Both the position numbers and the translations under genes were made by a program. The notes under the pieces are model-generated. The model searched no databases and had not been told where the DNA came from. It was given only the letters and a program-made list of their open reading frames with translations. A stretch of 64,000 nt of DNA from Pascua guehoae (taxonomy: Eukaryota > Basidiomycota > Tremellomycetes > Trichosporonales > Trichosporonaceae). The stretch is taken from positions 2,069,064-2,133,063 of the forward strand of contig BCJX01000004.1 of NCBI GenBank assembly GCA_001600415.1. Direction: 5' to 3'. This document shows, one piece after another, positions 1-11,375 of the stretch (position 1 is the first letter of the stretch; every line of letters begins with the position of its first letter).

Positions 1-1
1 C

Positions 2-364
2 GTGAGTATTCGAATCTGAGAAGCCATTAATGAACTGCCGTTTTGCGTGAGGCAGTACCCCGAAGGTCGCTGTTCCGTGTGTAGGTGATACGTCGGAGGC
101 AAAAACCAGCACCCAGTACTGCTGCATTCTAGCTCGAAAACGCATGGCTGCGGCGAGACCCTCGTCAATCACGTCAATACGTGTTTCCGTCTCGACAATA
201 TTTCCAGAAGGCGAGTGCCAGTGCCGGGCTACAAAGACGCCGCCGTCTGGGCCCCTGTGGTGTACAGGATTCGGCGGGACATAGGTCTCGCCTACCTCGG
301 AAAACCTTGGAACCTTGGAGCACACACCGGTGTCCTTGATTTTACCCTTTTGGCCATGGTCGGA
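2..364 (-). CDS. Unassigned partial reading frame leaving the left edge
   Basis: A minus-strand frame stays open for about 120 codons from just after a stop near 365 to the window edge. Its composition looks protein-like (for example VGETYVPPNP, then RMQQYWVLVFASD), unlike the neighbouring frames. No start codon is evident, so an upstream exon is likely; a second minus-strand frame at about 360-522 could supply it through an unresolved intron. I recognise no domain. It could be the 3' part of an ordinary gene or a remnant of a mobile element. Low confidence, because nothing outside the window can be seen. Confidence 0.28.
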
Positions 365-850
365 TCATCGGCGGAGACAGGGGCGTCAGTGGCGATAGGA
401 GTATCGGTTGCGGGCAGAAACGTCGGAGGCGGCAGAAGAGCTGGCCACTTGTCAAGACAAGAGACATCACTCAGGATGAAACGAGACGGGCATTTTGTCT
501 TCTTCGATCGAGACTTACGCATACTTGTCGTTTCACTTGTGCGTGATGGTCATAGGAGATGCTAAATACCAGTCCAGTTGTGAAAGGCTGGAGGAGCACG
601 GCAAACACTACCCCTGGTGCACAGGCGCACTGGCATACTTCCTCTGCCTTTCGCCCCGCTGGTGCCGTCCAGCAGCGCAACATGTGACGCAGCAACCATG
701 ACTTCACATGCCACACCTACCTCCGTCTCACTGCGCACCGGTTCGGCAACAGCGTAGTACAGCTTGTGGTCAGCATCGCGCGGCGAGTCGGAAAGAGAGC
801 TCAATCGTCTTGCCGCAGTACCTCCACTTATCACCAACAAGCGTTGGCTT
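365..850. other. No clear gene
   Basis: Short overlapping ORFs occur on both strands with no recognisable domain. A minus-strand frame at about 360-522 might belong to the partial gene on its left. Confidence 0.4.
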
Positions 851-940
851 GCCCGTTTATATCAGTCGGTAGATAGTTTGACTCTTACTACCACGTGTGT
901 AAGCAATCAAAATGTCATGGGTTCGAGCCCCATAATGGGC
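851..940 (+). tRNA. tRNA-Lys(CUU) with 18-nt intron
   Basis: A full cloverleaf can be folded by eye. The acceptor stem is GCCCGTT with AATGGGC (one G-U pair), the D stem TATC/GATA, the anticodon stem TTTGA/TCAAA and the T stem ATGGG/CCCAT around TTCGAGC. The anticodon CTT is at 884-886. An 18-nt intron (888-905) follows A37 at the canonical position. Position 10 is U instead of the usual G, still paired with A25. The discriminator base would be U941. Confidence 0.9.
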
Positions 941-1324
941 TTCTCTTTTGGCTCCTTGGTCCGCCTGAGCTTGTTGCAGTGGGGCAATGTGGCGCATTTA
1001 TCCATTCAACGTAGCGCAGACTCCACACATGAGTGGACAATCTTCTCCTCGGTTAACTTTGCTCCATAACTGCACCTTGCCCACTTCATGTCGCAGCTGC
1101 GCCTTTGTCACTTCGTGTCGCACTTGCACGCAGAGCCACTTGCACGATAGCACTTGTAGATAATTTGACATACTATTATGGGTGGGCTACATAGGTACAG
1201 TAGAACACCCAATTCTACTTGGTTGAAATGTCCGTTCGTGATAAGTGTCCGTTGAAGAGCATGAAAGCATCATCGAATGTCCACAATACTGGCCAAGGGC
1301 GAGTATCATTAATGGGTGGACCCC
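941..1324. other. Intergenic, tRNA-Lys to lectin gene 3' end
   Basis: No gene seen. It contains a short imperfect repeat of the type cacttgcac/cacttcatgtcgca around 1080-1160, and the probable 3' UTR of the lectin gene next to 1325. Confidence 0.5.
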
Positions 1325-2525
1325 TTAGACGGTGAAGATCTGCTGGGGGTCGTTGCCCGAGCACGACCAGGTCTGGAGAGTCTGGAGAGTGCCGTAAGGC
1401 TTGTTGGGGATAGGGCCCGACTCCTTGCGAACGTTGAGGCACTGGTTGCCGTCAACAACGGCAAGGTGGTTGTCGTCGGTGTAGTACCACTGCTGCTGGC
1501 TGAGGCCCTCGTAGCAGGTCCAGACCTTGATCGCCGAGCCGTCGGTAGTGGCACCGTCGGTCGAGGCGTCGAGGCAGAGCTCGGGCTTGGCGGCGAGCTT
1601 GATGGGGCCAGCGGTGTTGCGCTTAATGTCGAACTGCTGGAGGCGAAGAAGGTTGGCGTCGTTGGGGCCGGCGCAGGGAGCACTGAGATGTCAGCACTAT
1701 GTACAATAATGCGATATATGGGGGCTCACATGACGACGCTCTGGCCGACAGCAGCCTGACCGTTGTTGACGGTCAGACAGCCAGTCGAGGTGCCCTTGAA
1801 GTGAATCTGAGAGCCAGTGGGGGCGGGGGGCTCGGCCGAAGACGAAGCCGAAGACGAAGCCGAAGACGACTCCGAAGCCGAGGCCGAAGACGACTCCGAC
1901 GCCGAGGCCGAGGGAGAGGCAGTAGGCGAAGCAGAGGCCGAGGCTGAGGCCGAGGGCGAAGAGCCGCCGCCCGAGACGGTCCAGATCTGGTTGGTGTTGT
2001 AGCCAATGCACTGGTAGGTCTGGACGTGGTCCTGGCCAACGTCAAGGCACTGGTTGCCGCCGGTGATGGCGAGGTGCTTGTCGTCTTTACAGTTAGCTCT
2101 GGTCGTCTAAAGCTCGAGCTAGAGATGACTCACCGGTGTACCACCAGGTCTGCTGGGTAAGACCCTTGTAGCAAGTCCAGATCTTGGCCTTGGAGAAGTC
2201 GGTCGGGTTCTCGCCGGCGTCGAGGCAGAAGTTGGTGCCGGTAATGCGGACGCCGTTCTCGTTGTTACCGTTGACGAGGGTCCAGCCGTTGTGCCAGCCG
2301 TTGTTACAGGCGGTGTTGACGACAGGGGCGCCGTCTTCAAGCTTCTCGACGGAGAGACACTGAGTTGATTAGATTTGTAATGTTAGGGAGATTATAGTTT
2401 TTAAATCATGTTGTACTCACCTTGGTCGCGTCACCGTTGATGTGGATCTGCTGGCTGTCGGCACGCTTGGTGGGAAGGGCGGCGACACATCCGAGGAGCG
2501 GGAGGAGGGCAATGAGGGCAATCAT
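1325..2525 (-). CDS. Secreted protein with two ricin-B-type (beta-trefoil) lectin domains
   Basis: Four exons can be joined: 2525-2421, 2359-2134, 2084-1730 and 1682-1325, giving about 347 residues. All introns have GTGAGT/GTGAGC donors and CTNAC branch sites. The N-terminus (MIALIALLPLLGCVAA) is a clear signal peptide followed by a Kex2-like KR. Two carbohydrate-binding beta-trefoil repeats follow, about residues 25-160 and 215-347, each with CL(S/T/D)V or CLDA(G/S) motifs and QxW-type repeats (QQTWWY, NQIWTV, QQQWYY, QQIFTV). A Ser/Ala/Glu/Pro linker, probably O-glycosylated, separates them. There is no catalytic domain. By family it should be a secreted or cell-wall carbohydrate-binding protein; the ligand cannot be read from sequence. 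The name refers to the fold only. Confidence 0.85.
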
Positions 2526-2647
2526 GGTCGATAGAAGGGAGAGTCGAGAGGGAGAGTTTGAGAGTCGAGGAGCTGATGGAGAGAGAGTTAGTCGAGTACG
2601 AAGCGAGGCGGAGGGATGGGTCTTCAAAAGTAGGACGACGCCCGTCC

Positions 2648-2653
2648 TTATAA
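2648..2653 (-). promoter_or_regulatory. Possible TATA box of the lectin gene
   Basis: The palindromic TTATAA lies about 125 bp upstream of the lectin start codon, in otherwise GC-richer DNA. The spacing allows a 5' leader of roughly 80-95 nt. Position and sequence are the only support. Confidence 0.35.
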
Positions 2654-5577
2654 CCACTTTTGGGGCTGTACTGTAGGTGGGCATGACATCAAAAGCACCA
2701 CCAGTCCCAGCGTCAAAGCCAAGATGGTCAAGATTGATGGTGCTTCTGCACGCGCCTAGGCACCTCGGAACGTAGGTCGGGTACTGCAAATCAGGGTTTC
2801 AGAGGGGGCACTGCCAAGTAACGATGCAAAGGCGTAAAGCCAAACAAAAACATGGGCATCGCAAACAACGTATGCGGGCTGTGCGTCGTCTGCCAACATA
2901 CGTTTGGCGTCGGCAAACGCCTCGGTACGCCTCGTTCGAGCTTCGGTGCGCTCGGAGCGGGGAGACCGCCTGAGCTCCTCCGAAGCCGCAGACAATGCCC
3001 GCACCGACACGAAGCAGTACCGAACCATGTGGAGTGCTGCAAGGGGGGGGGGGGGAGGCGGGGTCAGGGTATAGTCTCCGTGGCGCACCTTCCTGTTCTT
3101 TGTCCGTTTTCCATGACAGTCTCTGGACACCCTAATACCCAATTAGCGCCGCCCAGGTCCCCAAATACCACAAACGGAATACCCGTCAGCATGAGGGACG
3201 AAGAGCCACAGACGAAAGAGGCGACAGGGGTAAACGACGACGCCACACGTGCCTGCATTCCGCTCATTTCCGGCGGCTTGTCGGTGAGGAGAGTGTAAGC
3301 TTACCGGGTGGATGGACGTCATGGACTCCGTAATCGACGCCACTGTGTCGGAGTTGGAAGTCTTATCCTGCAGGGCTCGGCGACGCACGGATCAAGAGTC
3401 GTGTGATCTCTCATGATTTCAAGCTCGGACAGATAATTTCTGCTGCATGCCGTACTGCACGGAGCTTGCTGCGGATTGTAAACTGCGTTAGGTAGCGCAT
3501 GCTGCGCACCGAGCACCGATATTCACAACTGGATGCCGTTTGCCCCATTCGGAGTGTCGGATGGTCAGTGCGTCTCCGTCCGGCTCTGCATCAACGTCGC
3601 TTCCTCTCACTACCAATACCGCGATACCGGGTTTGTTATTTCTCCCCCCTGCCCCATGCATCAGCCATTCACCTACCGTCGCGCTTTGCCCTCTCGGCCG
3701 CCTCGCTTCACTGCTGTACCGATGCATGCAACTCGTCGCCTGGCCAAGCGAACCTCCATCTGTCAAGTCGGCGTAGGTGGCTTGGTCCCCAATGTCTTTT
3801 GCCATTGTTATTGGGTCTCTGGATAATGCCTTCTGCAGAGAATATGCAAGTCGTCCAAAGAATCTGTAAGTCCCCTGCTGATACCAAGGGCAAGCGACAA
3901 AGCCCACATTCATAACAGCCGTGTACGTCAGTTGCTGTGCAATGCGTCAGTGGAGGCTGCAGCCTCGGTCCTCAGCCACCGTGCCGTTGATCCAATGCGC
4001 AGCTGTGCATTCGCAGCCCCCGGTCAGCTCCGGGTGCAGGAGCGCCGAACGGGCGCAGATGGCGCAGACGAAGACGTAGAGGCAGACACAGGCGCAGACG
4101 CAGGCGCTTCAAGGTTCTTGGACCCAGGAGCGAGCGATCGGGGGTAAACGCGCACTGCCTCCACTGCCGACCGCTCCGCTCGCGACCAGCTGCGAGAGGG
4201 TACCGAGCGAGCGAACAGGCTCACCGAAGTCGAACGGCCGCCGCCGCTGACGACCTCAAATCACTTCGGACAGTGTGCCCGTTTACGAGAAAGCGGTCAG
4301 GGAAGTCGGGAATGTCATCGGCAAACACGGCCAAAGGAGGTTGCGTGGTGGCGGGTGGAGTGTGGCGTGGAAAGGCGGATCAACACAACTTTGTGGCTCA
4401 CGGCCCCCGTTTCCGCCACCGGCATCAATGTGTTCAATCCACTCTGTGCTTTACAGATGCTGAGGCCCCACCTTGATTGCTGCATGTGCTGCATGCTTGT
4501 ATCCTGGCTTGTGCTTGACAAATTGGTAAACTTTGATTTGGGCAGCGCCACGCACCCACCAGGGCGCAAACCGGCCCAGCCTCGGCCAGGGTGTCTTACA
4601 GTAGTCCAGCTGGTGGGCATATGTTGAGAGTAAACAAACTCGCTTTCATGGACGTTTGTTCAACTTGTGGCGCCATCTGCGAATGCAGCTGACTCTGCCG
4701 CTCTCTGTACCAACCCCCAAGGTTTATTCAGGTCAATGAAAGCTTACCGTACATCACAGGTGGGCGTGGTCGCTCTGCATCCCTGCCAAGGTATTGGTAG
4801 AACCACGAACGTGGGGCGAGAGTTGCTCTGACACCACGCTCCCACTGGGTACCCATGGCAATCGTTTCGCCTCATTGCAAAGGGGGACGCTTCTTACATG
4901 GAACCGACTGCGCGGGGCGTGCTTAGGCACTGGCTATCACGAGCGCGGACCGTGAACAATGCCAAGAAAGCACACTAGGACGCCGTTCCGAGCGAAAATG
5001 TTGATCAAACCAGCAGCTTGGGCCACCGCCCGTCGCTACCACAGGAGACACTTGAGGCCAAGCCTTTACCCCGCCTTGGCCAAGGTGGTCAATGCTTGTT
5101 ACTGCACATAAACAGACGAGGCCTGTAAGGACGATGTTGGTTGGGGTTTCCACACTACTGTGCTATTAACTATGACAGACAATTCTGTGTTAGAGAGTTC
5201 TGAAAATCTCAACTGTGAATCCCATTGTCACCCTCCGAAAGTGGTATGGGGTTTAATCCTAGCGCAGTTACTATGGGGTCCGTTTTCTACTTCCAGGTCT
5301 GCCTTTGCCTCATAAGAGGGGTCCTGCCCTCAGCATTGCCCGCCTGCCACGTTGAGTGTCATCTGAGCCATGATGAGGCTCGAATATTCTCCAAAATGAG
5401 CCCTAAATTGTGTCAAGAGGGTTTACTCGAGAGGATGCTTTCATCCATAGGCCTACAGTAGATCGCGAGTAGCGCGTGTGATCATGAGATTCTTCTTTTG
5501 GAGCGCCAGCGAGAAACAGACGGCCGTTGTCGGGGGAGGGCGGTTTGCCAAACTGATTGCTACCATTTTCCCTATTC
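2654..5577. other. Long intergenic region without a recognisable gene
   Basis: ORFs of up to about 140 codons occur on both strands (for example 3488-3913 minus and 3499-3915 plus overlapping each other), but none carries a known domain or the codon pattern of the flanking genes. A run of 13 G occurs near 3042-3054, and a short Ala/Asp-type repeat (gcagacg units) at about 4050-4115. It may hold decayed coding DNA or a non-coding transcript. Confidence 0.4.
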
Positions 5578-6751
5578 CTACTCTTCTAACACGCGATATA
5601 CCAGTTTCTTCCCAGACACCCCTGCTCTGAGCTCAGCCAACCCAGCTGGCAACTCCGCAAGGCCTTCCCGTATGTCGATGGGGCCAGGTCGGATGCCGTG
5701 TTGTGCGATGAGTGAGGGCAAGCGGGCATAGTATTCGCCAACCCATGCTCTCACCACCGGGTCAAAAGTTGTGTTCTTGTGGTTAGCTGGGATAATGCAA
5801 TAGAAGAAGAAGAATCCCGAATGACGGCATAAGGGGAGGTACTGAGAGCAGCAGTCGACATCATCGTCGACCTTCGCATAACCACCCCTATGTTGAGACT
5901 TACTGGCCTAAACGCGCGACCGAGATTGACATGCTCGGCCTCGCCCTTCGGATCATCGAGGACAGCAACGTATCGGGCACCTTGTACGTCGCTCACTGCC
6001 CCGCGAGATATCTCCCACGACGACCCGCCGGCAAGCTCGGCCGCAACCGCTGGCGCTGGTCTTAATCTGCGAATGGTCTCGATGGCCGCCTTTTCGTCGC
6101 CGTACGCGACGACCTCGTCGGCGCCGTAAGATTGCACCAAGGGGAAGTTGCGTGGCGAGGCAGTCGCGACTACTCGATAACCGGCAAGTTTGGCAAGCTG
6201 GATGAGGAATACGCCAACCGACGTCGAGCCGCCAGACACCAGAAGCCATGGAGCTAGTGTCCCTTGCACCTTGGCCGGTGGGAGAGCGGTGCCAAGGACG
6301 TGATAGAGGGCCAATGCTGCGGTGGTGCCCCCGATCCCGAAGGTAGTCGACTCTGCCAGTCCTAGCGTGTCTGGAACATGCCATGCGAGGTCGGCATCAA
6401 CTGCAGCATACTCTGCCGCGGCGCCAGCCGGGCCGCCGAGGCCACCCATTGCAAGTCCAGTGACGCGGTCGCCCACTGCCCACCCGGTAACACCCTCGCC
6501 CAGTGCTACGACTACACCAGCGTAGTCTTTGCATAGCACGCTCCCAGGCGCCGTACGGTACTCGAGCAACTTCCAGTCGACAGGGTTGAGGGCGACATAG
6601 TGTACCTTTACGAGGAGCTGTCCGGTAGAAGGGACCGGGACAGGGAGGCGTGCGAGCTCGGCGCCGCGCTGGGGGTTAGCGGTGTCGTGGGGAAGAGACG
6701 TGCCTCCGAGTTGGCGACAACAGCTTGCATTTGGGTTGGTAGTTTGGACAT
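5578..6751 (-). CDS. Medium-chain dehydrogenase/reductase (ToxD/enoyl-reductase-like, no zinc site)
   Basis: The frame shows a GroES-like N-terminal fold (GQLLVKVHYVALNPVDWK, then CKDYAGVV, GDRVTGLAMG) and a Rossmann NAD(P)-binding segment (LLVSGGSTSVGVFLIQLAKL). The C-terminus GVSGKKLVYRV is typical of the ToxD/zinc-free quinone-oxidoreductase branch. The cysteine zinc ligands of true alcohol dehydrogenases are absent. The last exon (5871-5578) follows a 32-nt intron (5903-5872, GTAAGT donor). The likely start is ATG at 6751 (MSKLPTQMQAVVANSEA), which matches the family's opening MKAVVV motif. However, the frame changes between there and ELARLPVPVP near 6650, and no good donor accounts for it. 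The 5' end is therefore uncertain. The substrate is unknown. Confidence 0.75.
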
Positions 6752-7327
6752 GATGAATCAGCGCAAAGTGAGGAGGATACACAGTAGTGGATGCGGCAGC
6801 TTGGACTCTTAAACAAGCCCGGTCGCACCAGTCGTCTTGTTGCTGACTGATGTTGCACCGGCAATGAGGATGAGAAAGACGCGTCATGGCGCAATTGTCG
6901 GCGTTGGCCGACGGGAAGGTCACGTGCAGGCAGGATGCACTACCGGTCATCGGCCCGACAATCCTCATGTTGTATGGTATCGGTATGCAAAGGACTGCGG
7001 TACGGTACACGAAGATGATGCAACTAGACGAGCACAACAAACGAGAGTGCAACTGCTCAAAGAGTGTAAACTGCATTCAGTTTGATCTCTCTCTCGAGTC
7101 GATCGATCGCCATGGGGGTTGGGCGGTAAGACAACTCTACCCAGCCTCATGACGTCACACCCCTCAACTGAATGGCTTGTCGTACAAGTCACGAGACTAA
7201 GTAGCGAGGTACCCAAGCCAGCCCAAGACATCCAACGCGCCTTCTCGTTCGCGTTTATCTCTTTCACTCTACCTCTCTCATTCGCGACAACTCACCTCTA
7301 CCTTACGAATCCACCCCTTGCATCACC
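6752..7327. other. Divergent intergenic region, reductase to Gag gene
   Basis: No gene is seen. The pyrimidine-rich stretch at 7245-7320 directly before the Gag start resembles the CT-rich leaders of other genes in this window. I see no direct repeat shared with the DNA downstream of the Gag gene that would mark LTRs. Confidence 0.45.
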
Positions 7328-7888
7328 ATGTCCGACAGCGACAGCGACTTTGACTCGATGCCCGAGACCTTTTCGGGCCAGCGGAGCAAGCTTGGCCCGT
7401 TCCTCGCCGAGCTCGACCGTACCTTTGCCCACCAGCCCGGCACCTTCGGCTCGGACCGCGCAAAAGTCATCTTTGCGACCGCGCTGCTCAAGGGCACCGC
7501 GCTCAAGTGGGCCATGGAGCACCCCGAGAGCACCGAGAGCTACACGACCTTCCGCGAAGACATTTGCGGTCGCTTTGGCAACCCGGACGAAAAGGCGACT
7601 GCTCTCCACCAGGTCAAGAAGCTCCGCCAGCACGGCTCGGCGAGGTCGTACCATGCGCGCTTTGTGCGGTATGCCGAAAAGTGCGAATGGAAGGAGCCGA
7701 CCGACAAGATCAAGGCGTTCTACAAGGGCCTCAAGGACGATGTCAAGGACTCGCTCGCGACCGCCGACTGGACGTGGAAGACGGACTTTGACAAGTTCTC
7801 AAACATGGTCTTCGCCGTCGACGAGAAGCTCCACCCGCCTGTTCTCAAGGAACAGGTCAACAAATACGGCGACGACGCAAAGGCATAG
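7328..7888 (+). CDS. Stand-alone Ty3/gypsy-type Gag (capsid) protein
   Basis: An intact, intronless frame of 186 residues starts in a good context (caccATG). After an acidic start (MSDSDSDFDSMPE) nearly the whole protein matches the retrotransposon Gag/capsid pattern: FSGQRSKLGPFLAELDRTF, DRAKVIFATALLKGTALKW, YTTFREDICGRFGNPDEK, then SARSYHARFVRYAEKCEW. It ends soon after, with no CCHC zinc knuckle. No protease, reverse transcriptase or integrase frame follows, and I see no LTRs. Codon use is GC3-rich like host genes. It may be a domesticated capsid gene, or a gag remnant still open by chance or recent loss. The family call is fairly firm; the cellular role is unknown. Confidence 0.75.
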   Translation: MSDSDSDFDSMPETFSGQRSKLGPFLAELDRTFAHQPGTFGSDRAKVIFATALLKGTALKWAMEHPESTESYTTFREDICGRFGNPDEKATALHQVKKLRQHGSARSYHARFVRYAEKCEWKEPTDKIKAFYKGLKDDVKDSLATADWTWKTDFDKFSNMVFAVDEKLHPPVLKEQVNKYGDDAKA

Positions 7889-10800
7889 CCTTGGTGCGAG
7901 GAGTGAGCTGAACAAGGCAGAAGCGGGACGACAAGTGAGTGGAAAGCCGTCGTCGGGAGGACAAAAGATTGACATCACGCTAGTCAGAAGAAATACAAGG
8001 GCATACACCAACAACCCTCATGTCTCACAACTCGGTACAGAGTCATGCTACCCGTGGGCCGCCAGTTGTAGTTGTGAGCCGGCCACGTGTGCCACACCGA
8101 TGCACCGTATGAGAAGCGGCTTACTAGTGTGCAATTCGGCTTGTTTATTCTCCATGCTCACGCACCTGATTGCCAGCTTGACTTGGCACGCCACAAAGCA
8201 TACTCGATGGGGATGCGCAGAGACACATGCGTACATTTGTGCAAACAATAAGCCGCTAAGTCACTTCCGTACCTGCTCGGTAGCCACGTAGCCAGGCCTG
8301 TGGGACCGAGGGGCGTGAGGCTTCAATATCCACGTGGACTTCACGTGAAGCTCCAAGTTGTGCTCATCGCGTGGGTCTCACGTGATGGCATTCCAAGCCT
8401 GGTAACGTTGACGACGCATCCACGCAGGCTGACGCGGCTGACCCCTCGTCTCGAGCAACCCCAGTGACCTCTGAGCCCATAATGCAACGCCTCAAGCGAT
8501 ACCGAGTCCCACGAACAGAATGTTACTACCCACTCCCTATTACTTCTGCGTCGTTGTCAACTCCAACACCTAGAAAGCGGCCCGGACAACAAACGACGAG
8601 CCTCAAACAGCTGTAAGTGGTCCGAACCTGATCGTGGCGGAACAGTCTGGGAATAGCAGAGGACCGCCGACGAGGAGACCGAAGCATGATTCCAATATCA
8701 AGCGAGATCGTCACGATCTTGGCCACAGGCTACACAGACGCGGTCTCATTCGTCAACGGGACTCATTGCTATATTCTGCATCAAAGTGTCTAGATGAACG
8801 TCCATGGCAACGGATCAAACCGTCTTCAACATCTAAACAAACCTCCTGACACCCTCACCTCCTCCTGCTTCCCCCCCCCACCACCCCCCCTCCCTTTGGT
8901 GCTCTGTCGATCGGCCCTCACCACGCCCCATAACACATGAACTATCTCCCCACCGCAATAAGACGCAGCCGCCTTCGACTCTGGTTCGCCCATAGGTCCT
9001 GCGACCTGCGACAGCTAGCCCTTCCACAACGGCAGCCAAGAAGGCCGACGAAAGCAAAGACAACCAAACGCCTCGTCCATCCAACGTGCCGATCCTCGCT
9101 CTAAGGCCAAACTTCGACGGCTCTAGACTGCCTAGACCCATCAGGCCTGGCTGAAGCGCTCAAGGATATTGGCGTCAAAGCCACACCCGTCACAGCGCTG
9201 CCTCCCAAACCAGCCACATGGCCGGTGACCAATGTATTCCTGATGACACGCCCCGGTGAATCGTGCTCTACATCGAGGACGAGCTTTGCAAGGAGGCGAG
9301 GTTCAGCGAGGTAGCCCGCGACGGCATTGGATAACATAAGCCGATGTCCAGCACTACGTCCTCGGCTTGATGGAGATGACAAGGCTCAAGATCCTTGACC
9401 TCGGGACGCGTATCACCCCCGCACCACTTTTGCTACATTCATCGAAACCCCCATGCGTCTTATCAGCCTTGGTCGCCACAGTTGCAGGTCGGCTGAGTAC
9501 ACCTTCCTCAAGCTGGGTGGTGCCAAGCCTGTTGCGTCACTTCACCCAGACGGGGAGGGCGGGCCGAACCACCCACCTGGCCCGTCACTGCGCCTCGACA
9601 ACCTTGACAAGATTCCCACTACCGTGTCCCCATGCGCTCCTCCGATTCTCAAGCACAACATCGCTGCCACCCTGTTCCAGCCGGTGTCGGTTGTCAACCC
9701 CCTGACCGGGAACGAGAAGCACAGGAGGGGTGCCTTCCCCCCCTCCTCCCTCGCCACCTACTCCTTTTAAACCCTGCCCTACCCGACGCACTGCTAGTGC
9801 CATGCAAATCGAGGAAAGGTACTCGGCCTGTTCAGACTCGGTGTGCGCCCACCACAGCCGGGCGTTTGAGGGATGTCAAACAGGCCCCGGCCTGCTCAAC
9901 TCTGTGTAACACTGGGTCGCGGTCCACGACGCCCCCATCAAAGGACGTAATAGTGGCTGGAACGCCCGCACTGTTCCGCCCACTTCCGCCCGAGCACTGT
10001 GGTATCGTGCCCTGGTAAGTTGGGCTCTGAGCGATACGAAGAGGCCACACGACTCATCACCGAACGCCCCGCGCGCTTGAAGCATCCAGTCTTAAATACC
10101 TTTCAGTTCCGCTTATGGACCCACCCTCAGATCGTTCGTGATAGCTCCCCAAATTAGCATGCTTATGCCAAGGGGTCGCTTCCATCGTCAATGGCTTTGG
10201 TTCGGGAATACCCCCAAGGGGTGCGGCGGTGACCGCTATGGGGTCAAATGGGGTCACTTCTCCGAATGGTCCAGGGACCAGGCGATCAGGCCGGTGGTGT
10301 AGCACGTGTGTCACCGGAATGTTTCGCGACGATCGCCGCCCGGCGCGTCCGGTCAAGCATGTGCTGATACCTGTAAAATAATACCCGGGCGGTAGGTGGG
10401 CTAGTGGTTAGTGCATCGTGTGACCCTCACAGGCTCTGACCTGTAAGGGACATGGCGACTACGTCATGTTACATATGTTGGTTGCCAACATCGGCGGACG
10501 CCGGTGATGGATCCGCGTTGGAATCGCTCGCACATTCGTCCCTGCCAGCGCGAGCACATGCTCCAACGATCCACTCCGCCTCCTCCCACTTTTGTGAGGA
10601 ACAGAGCATTCTAGCGCAAGAACGTACTCAACACCCGTGTCCGGCCATCAGCATGGCCTGCGGACGGTTTGGAGGTAAGCGACGGGTCTGCTGCTCTGAG
10701 TAAGCATCCTGAAACTAGCCTGCCCACATGGTGAGACTGTCGGCCGAAGTACTGTAGCCCAGTCGAGGACGAGACACCACCTAACTTGGGGGGCCACTGC

Positions 10801-11375
10801 AAAGTCCTCGCTGACAGGGCCTGGACGTTTTCGACTCGTTCGCACCTTTTGTCTTTACTAATAAAGACATTCCGATAGTGTGCTCTCGTGAGCGCACGAG
10901 TCATTTACTCACCGCTGTTCTTGCGCCCCATTCATAATTGTGAACTTTTGGCGCTAGCACCGTCTTGCTACGCGCCACCCTTGCGGCCAAACTCAATGCA
11001 CCCTCCAGGCCAGGTGACATGCCTTGGTTCCTCGTGCCTCCTGACTATGCCGAGGTTATATTAAGAACATAAGATTCGCCAAGGCATAAACACGACTCGT
11101 TTGACCCTCCTGGAGATCATGTCGTTACGCGATGCAGTCACGGGTTGGCGCGGGTTGTGCATATCGGCGCTATCGGCGCGTGTGGAGCTCATCCGCTGTC
11201 ACAAGTCGGGGACGAGGAAGAGTGAGTGGGTAGGTGTCGATGGAGAGATGTTTGCCCCTGCAATATAACAGTGGGGTGACTTGCAAGTCAGTGGCCAACA
11301 CCTGTACCATTGCGTACTCTGCCTTGAATTCCGTTTCATCACCAGCTAGCCCCCCTCTGGGAAGAACGCATCGCC
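7889..11375. other. Long intergenic region with CACGTG cluster and degenerate ORFs
   Basis: No convincing gene. CACGTG boxes occur at 8084, 8331, 8342 and 8379. Around 9120-9770 the plus strand has frames with protein-like pieces (LAEALKDIGVKATPVTALP, LKLGGAKPVASLHPDG), broken by stops and frame changes, suggesting a decayed coding sequence. A tRNA-like 5' half near 10395-10450 lacks a T arm. Confidence 0.4.

Noticed and set aside
7119..8291. 390-codon plus-strand ORF overlapping the Gag gene
   Set aside because: It lies in a different frame of the same strand, is Arg/Ser-rich, and is explained as a shadow of the GC-rich Gag codons.
9120..9775. Possible gene from protein-like plus-strand pieces
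   Set aside because: Frame changes and stops between the pieces, no splice sites that join them, no recognised domain; kept only as possible decayed sequence.
10395..10450. tRNA-like 5' half (gggctagtggttagtgc)
   Set aside because: A-box-like sequence only; no GTTCRA T loop or pairing acceptor stem within about 200 bp.
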